64,000 nucleotides of DNA from Apium graveolens (lineage: Eukaryota > Streptophyta > Magnoliopsida > Apiales > Apiaceae), in assembly GCF_009905375.1 (NCBI RefSeq), contig NC_133652.1, positions 117,022,721 to 117,086,720 on the forward strand, written 5' to 3'. Below are positions 59,901-64,000 of the stretch, one piece after another (position 1 is the first letter of the stretch; each line of letters starts with the position of its first letter). The notes under the pieces were generated by a model. The model did not search any database. It had not been told where the DNA came from and saw only the letters and a list, made by a program, of their open reading frames with translations. Made by a program: the position numbers and the translations under genes.

Positions 59901-60765
59901 ACTCTTTCATATTATCCAATAACCCTACTAAATCTCCTTGTCAAAATTCTTGTAAACGAAAACCTTTCAATTACCCTGATATAGTAAAGTCTAGTGGATC
60001 ATGGCCCTAAGATTTAGTGAACATAATTCCAGTGTTTCAAGCCAATCTACAATCCCTTGATAAAGATGTTTACTGTTTAAGAAATTTTATTATCAAACGG
60101 CATCAGTTTTTGAAATGATTAAAATTTGGATTTTCAGTCCCAAAGGGGGACAAATGTTTTCTTTAAATAGTGGATCTGGACTGAGACGCAAGTCCTTTCC
60201 ACACTGATATTGTAGGCTTAAAAGTTGCCTAGGGATCCCATTACTATTTTAGAACCCAGCGAGGTTCGGGATTACCTCGCGGCTGATCACCGGCTGTAAT
60301 CCGTAGCGTCATAAAATGGTTTTTGATTAAGATATGATTTTGAAAAAGTTTTCGATTCAAGCAAATGATGCCATCACCCAAAAGTTCATCTCTTGTTATT
60401 ATTAGTTATATCTTCACATTGTCATTCTTTAATATATATCTCGATTTATGTTTTGTATCATATTGTTTAGCACTTGTTGAGCATTTAGCTCACTACTTGC
60501 TTTAACCCTGATATTACTGCTAGCAGCTATGGTTAGATTCAAGCAGACATCACGTAGGACTTGTGATGTCGATGCGTATGTCCGAGCTCAGGTAGAATAA
60601 GAGATAGTTTTGTGTGAGGACTCGATATTAAAACCAGTTATAATAGTTAGTAGTGTTGGGCTGTTCCAAACCCTAAACTGTAAGATCTTGGATTCAGTTG
60701 TATTTACTTTCTTTTAAATATTGAAATAGTTATATATTATGTATTGTTAAGTTGGGGGTGTGACA
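56974..60765 (+). repeat. Gypsy-B 5' LTR, right piece
   Basis: Begins with the second ATG duplication and runs to TGTGACA next to the primer site. No gene within it; small ORFs such as 57997-58185 have no protein features. A pyrimidine-rich stretch at about 57460-57560 and a (TG)n run at about 59045-59062 are the main low-complexity parts. Promoter elements must lie here but I cannot place them with confidence. Confidence 0.8.
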
Positions 60766-60770
60766 GGTTT

Positions 60771-60782
60771 TGGTATCAGAGC
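60771..60782 (+). other. Gypsy-B primer-binding site
   Basis: TGGTATCAGAGC, an exact tRNA-Met complement, five bases after the LTR end (GGTTT spacer). Confidence 0.92.
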
Positions 60783-60846
60783 TACGGTTTAGAGTCCCTG
60801 GACAGCCCAAATAGGTTATAGGATATATGTATAGGTTATAGATAAT

Positions 60847-61227
60847 ATGCGAGAGATTAGGTTAAGTAAATTTATTATTAATACTCCTCTTATATATCTA
60901 TGTATGGTTTGTCAACAAAGGGCGCACTCCTCGTCATCCTCTGGGTCGGACGACATCATTGCTTTCTCCGTGTATGCTGAGTTGAGGCGAGAGTTTGACA
61001 TGCTTCAGGGCAAGTACGACCGATTGATAGACCGATTGAAGAATGTGTATCCGGACAACCAAAACTATGAAGGGAAGCCTAGGGAGCAGATGACTGCGAG
61101 ACTTGAGACTTTGGTTCAGTACGTCAAAACTAAGCTTGAGGAAATGCCATCACACCGAGACTGTACCAGTCAGTATATCATCCAGATGGTGGCGGATGAG
61201 CTCCAGAGCATTGTGAAGACACTTTGA
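60847..61227 (+). CDS. Gypsy-B leader ORF upstream of gag
   Basis: A 126-codon open frame starting ATG at 60847 and ending TGA at 61225-61227. The first 30 residues are hydrophobic and may be untranslated; then a Ser-rich run (SSSSSGSDD) and a likely coiled coil (AELRREFDMLQGKYDRLIDR) follow, ending in an acidic amphipathic stretch. It is intact although gag and pol beside it are broken. It sits in the same place as the Gypsy-A leader ORF; the two share general design (acidic/Ser part, then helical part) but little clear sequence. No known domain. Role unknown. Confidence 0.5.
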   Translation: MREIRLSKFIINTPLIYLCMVCQQRAHSSSSSGSDDIIAFSVYAELRREFDMLQGKYDRLIDRLKNVYPDNQNYEGKPREQMTARLETLVQYVKTKLEEMPSHRDCTSQYIIQMVADELQSIVKTL

Positions 61228-61583
61228 GAGGAGAAGACTACCAAGCCCCGTTCCGATGGAGTGGAGCCTTAGTTCTTTCCATTATCTACCTTTCATGTTG
61301 TTGTATTATCGGACTTTGTAGAATTCCCAGTTGTTTCCTTTAAATAAGCATATTATTCCTAGAATCAGACTTTATCCTAATCTTGATGTATTGTGACCTT
61401 TAAATTTCAATTGTTATGCACTATCATTCCATTTGCTTTCAACTGTTATCTTACGCCTTTATATGCATCACCATATTTGTTTAATTTGAAACTTGACCTC
61501 ATATGTAAATAAGAATGCCATGCGACACCCTCGAATTATTTCATTATTCATATCTGTTTTGACGTAACTCTTATTTCAGGATC
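61228..61583 (+). other. Gypsy-B spacer between leader ORF and gag
   Basis: About 355 bp, no ORF, T-rich; ends TTATTTCAGG ATC before the gag ATG, a good 3' splice-site match placed as in Gypsy-A. Confidence 0.6.
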
Positions 61584-62640
61584 ATGCCACCCAAAAAGAA
61601 GAACCCAACAATCACATCTACCACAGATCCAAATATTCTTCGATTACTGGAAACCTTACAACAGCAAACAAACGCTATAGCTCAACAACAACTAACTCTT
61701 CAACAACGATTTGAAAACCAAGATAACCGTGAACCACACAACCACCTGATCCACCAGTACCACCTCGACAAGTTGTTACTTTCAAGGCTTTTCAGAATGT
61801 GAACCCACCGGCATTTCATGATACCACTGATCCAATAATAGCTAACACATGGATTAAGGAAATGGAAAGGGCTTTTGAGTTGGTACAGTTAGGGGACGAT
61901 CAGAAGAAACCATATGCTACTTACTTCTTGAAGGGCGAAGTCATCTATTGGTGGGAATCAGTAAAAGCTATGGAAGTAAATCAGCAAGTTTCTTGGGAAA
62001 GATTTAAGATGTTATTTCTGGAAAAGTATTACCCTAAGTACATGCAGAATCAGATGAAGCTTAAATTTCTTGAATTGAAGCAACGGAATATGTCTGTACT
62101 GGAGTATGAGAAGAAGAGGAAAAAGCAAAGAGATTTCAACAAGGATTAGAGCCTTGGATCAGAGATAGAGAGGCTATGTTTGAGCTTGATACTTATGCAA
62201 GTGTAGTACAGAAAGCTGCTCTGATTGAGAATAATAGGATGCATTCAAGAAAGGAAAGGGATAACAAGAAGAGAAAGGTTCCATTTTATGGAGAAAGGTA
62301 TGAACCCGGAAATTCACAAGATCGGAATATAAAGAGGATTGGATTCCATAAGGGTGGAAATTTTCAAAAGAAGGGAAATTTGAGCAAAAGACAAGAATCA
62401 AAGGGGAACAACCAGGCAAGCCAAGGACAAGTTGGAGAAAACAGATTTCAGAGACCAGAATGCAAGCATTGTGGAAGAAGGCACCCTGGAGTGTGTAATA
62501 AGCTGAGCATGACATGCTATAGGTGCAACCAGAAGGGACATTTGGCAAACGAGTGTAAGATGCCAAAGCCAGGAGTTACATGTTACAAGTATGGAAAGAG
62601 TGGACACATAGCTAGGGAGTGCAAGACAACTGGACCAGTT
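61584..62640 (+). pseudogene. gag: Gypsy-B gag
   Basis: Starts ATG at 61584 (MPPKKKNPTIT). A Gln-rich segment follows. A frameshift near 61790 leads to the gag domain (NTWIKEMERAFEL, YWWESVKAM, FKMLFLEKYYPKYM). A second frameshift near 62115-62176 leads to the basic C-terminal part with zinc knuckles: CKHCGRRHPGVC, an intact CYRCNQKGHLANEC and a damaged CYKYGKSGHIAREC in which the second Cys is Tyr. The protein would package element RNA; this copy is not functional. Confidence 0.85.
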
Positions 62641-64000
62641 AAAGCTCTAATGAATGTGGCAAGTACTTGTGCAAACGTGCCAGCTGAGGTATTGGCATTA
62701 CCTCCACCACCTACAACAACTCCGCAAGCAAGAGCAAGGACATTCGATTTGAAAATGAAGGACGTTGTTCAGAACTCTGAGGTGATAGCAGGTACACTTT
62801 TACTAAATAATGTCGAAGCTAAAGTATTGATTGATTCGAGAGCAACGTGATCTTTCATATCAGAAACTTTTGTTGATAAACTTCAATGTGATAAAATGGT
62901 TATGAATGAGGTAGTAAATGTGGTAATTATGAACCAAGAGAAGATTCTTGTGAGTCAACTCTGTCCGAAGTGTGAGATTGATATTTCGGGGTATAAGTTT
63001 CCAGCCGACTTGATACTCTTCAAGTTGGAAGAGTTCGATATAATTTTAGGTATGGATTAGTTAGGGAAGAATAATGCCCAGATTAATTGTAAGTCCAAGA
63101 AAGTGTATTTAAAGATAAAAAGTGGAGAGAAAGTAGTATTTAAGGGACAGAGGCAAGAGCAACTATTTCTTACAATCGTTCAGGCTAAGAAGTTACTTAG
63201 AAAAGGTTGTGAGTCGTTCCTAGCTTATATAGTGGATTCAGAAAAGGGCAACCCCAGCATAGAAGGTATTCTTGTAGTTAACGAATTTCCAGATGTGTTT
63301 CCAGATGAACTACCAGGCTTACCGCCAGATCGACAAATCGAGTTCGAGATCAACCTTGCTCCGGGCACAAAAGCAGTTTCGAAGGCCCCATATAGGATGG
63401 CACCAGCAGAAATGAAAGAGTTGGCGAGCCAACTACAAGAATTGTTGGACAAAGGAGTGATACGGACAAGTACGTCGCCATGGGGAGCACCTGTCTTGTT
63501 CGTAAAGAAGAAAGATGGAAGTATACGGTTATGTATAGATTATCGGGAGTTGAATAAGGTGACGATTAAGAACCGATACCCGCTACCAAGAATAGATGAC
63601 CTATTTGATCAGCTGAAAGGAGCAAAGTGCTTTTCAAAGATTGACTTAAGATCAGGATACCATCAATTAAAGATCAAAGAAGCAGATATCCCAAAGACAG
63701 CATTCAGGACAAGATACAGACATTATGAATTCTTAGTAATGCCTTTTGGATTGACTAACGCCCCGACAGCTTTTATGGATCTGATGAATCAGGTATTTAA
63801 AAAGTATTTGGACAAGTTCGTAGTGGTATTCATTGATGACATCCTTATTTATTCAAAGTCGGAAGAAGAACATAAGCAGCATCTATGGATAGCATTGGAG
63901 ATACTCCGACAAGAGAAGTTGTATGCCAAGTTTTCTAAATGTGAGTTTTGGTTAAAGGTTGTTCAATTTTTGGGGCACGTCATTGGAGATGAAGGATTTA
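62641..64000 (+). pseudogene. pol: Gypsy-B pol: protease and RT, running off the right edge
   Basis: The protease reads IDSRAT where IDSGAT is expected, followed by TGA at 62848-62850; a TAG at 63058-63060 follows GMD, where Trp is usual. From 63061 the frame is open to the window edge and covers the RT ([29 protein letters not shown] catalytic box, AKFSKCEFW). RNase H, integrase and any chromodomain lie outside. RT is close to Gypsy-A throughout, so the same lineage is likely. Confidence 0.9.

Noticed and set aside
60771..60782. Possible tRNA gene at the TGGTATCAGAGC sites
   Set aside because: Only the 3' primer-complement is present; no cloverleaf can be formed around any of these sites. 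They are primer-binding sites.

Overview
This window is plant nuclear DNA, almost certainly from a eudicot, and consists almost entirely of nested transposable elements. Four things support this: plant-type Ty1/copia (Sirevirus-like) and Ty3/gypsy (chromodomain) retrotransposons, primer-binding sites matching plant initiator tRNA-Met, CACTA DNA transposons, and captured exons of plant genes. An umbellifer-like origin is only a guess. I found no intact host gene, rRNA, tRNA or CRISPR array.

Layout, left to right. (1) 1-3407: the 5' end of a minus-strand copia element (Copia0) that runs off the left edge; it appears inserted in a chromovirus LTR remnant (3408-5180). (2) 5704-9595, about 14166-14249 and 40144-40160: pieces of one old, decayed minus-strand copia (Copia3), the backbone for later insertions. 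(3) 9596 to about 14165: CACTA-1, carrying a truncated receptor-like kinase gene and a VPS18-like exon. (4) 14250-40138: a complete minus-strand copia (Copia1) with 1.68-kb LTRs and CCTAT target duplications, itself split by Gypsy-A (16775-30673; 3.9-kb LTRs, GTTGC duplications, chromodomain integrase). (5) 40161-51317: minus-strand Copia2, with an unusually long third reading frame of about 4.4 kb after pol; its 5' part is cut off by Gypsy-B. (6) 51318 to the right edge: plus-strand Gypsy-B, with CACTA-2 (51452-56973, ATG duplications) inside its 5' LTR. CACTA-2 carries exons of an E2 ubiquitin-conjugating enzyme and of cytosolic GAPDH. Nesting reaches four levels: Copia3, Copia2, Gypsy-B, CACTA-2.

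All retrotransposon reading frames seen are broken. Most nonsense lesions fit C-to-T or G-to-A changes, as expected in heavily methylated DNA. By eye, the Gypsy-A LTRs differ at roughly 40-50 sites in 3.9 kb and the Copia1 LTRs at roughly 50-60 in 1.7 kb, which agrees with Gypsy-A being the later insertion.

Three observations deserve attention. First, each copia family has its own short CG-containing motif in clusters: ATCCGTCG in Copia2, AGTCGA in Copia1, TGTGGCGACA in Copia0. In Copia2 the motif also sits inside disordered linkers of gag, pol and the third protein. Second, Copia1 and Copia2 both have a candidate ultra-short intron (34 and 38 nt) exactly at the gag-pol junction; removing it restores frame in both, although the frame offsets differ. 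Third, both chromoviruses have a separate reading frame between primer-binding site and gag, with a splice-acceptor-like sequence just before the gag start codon.
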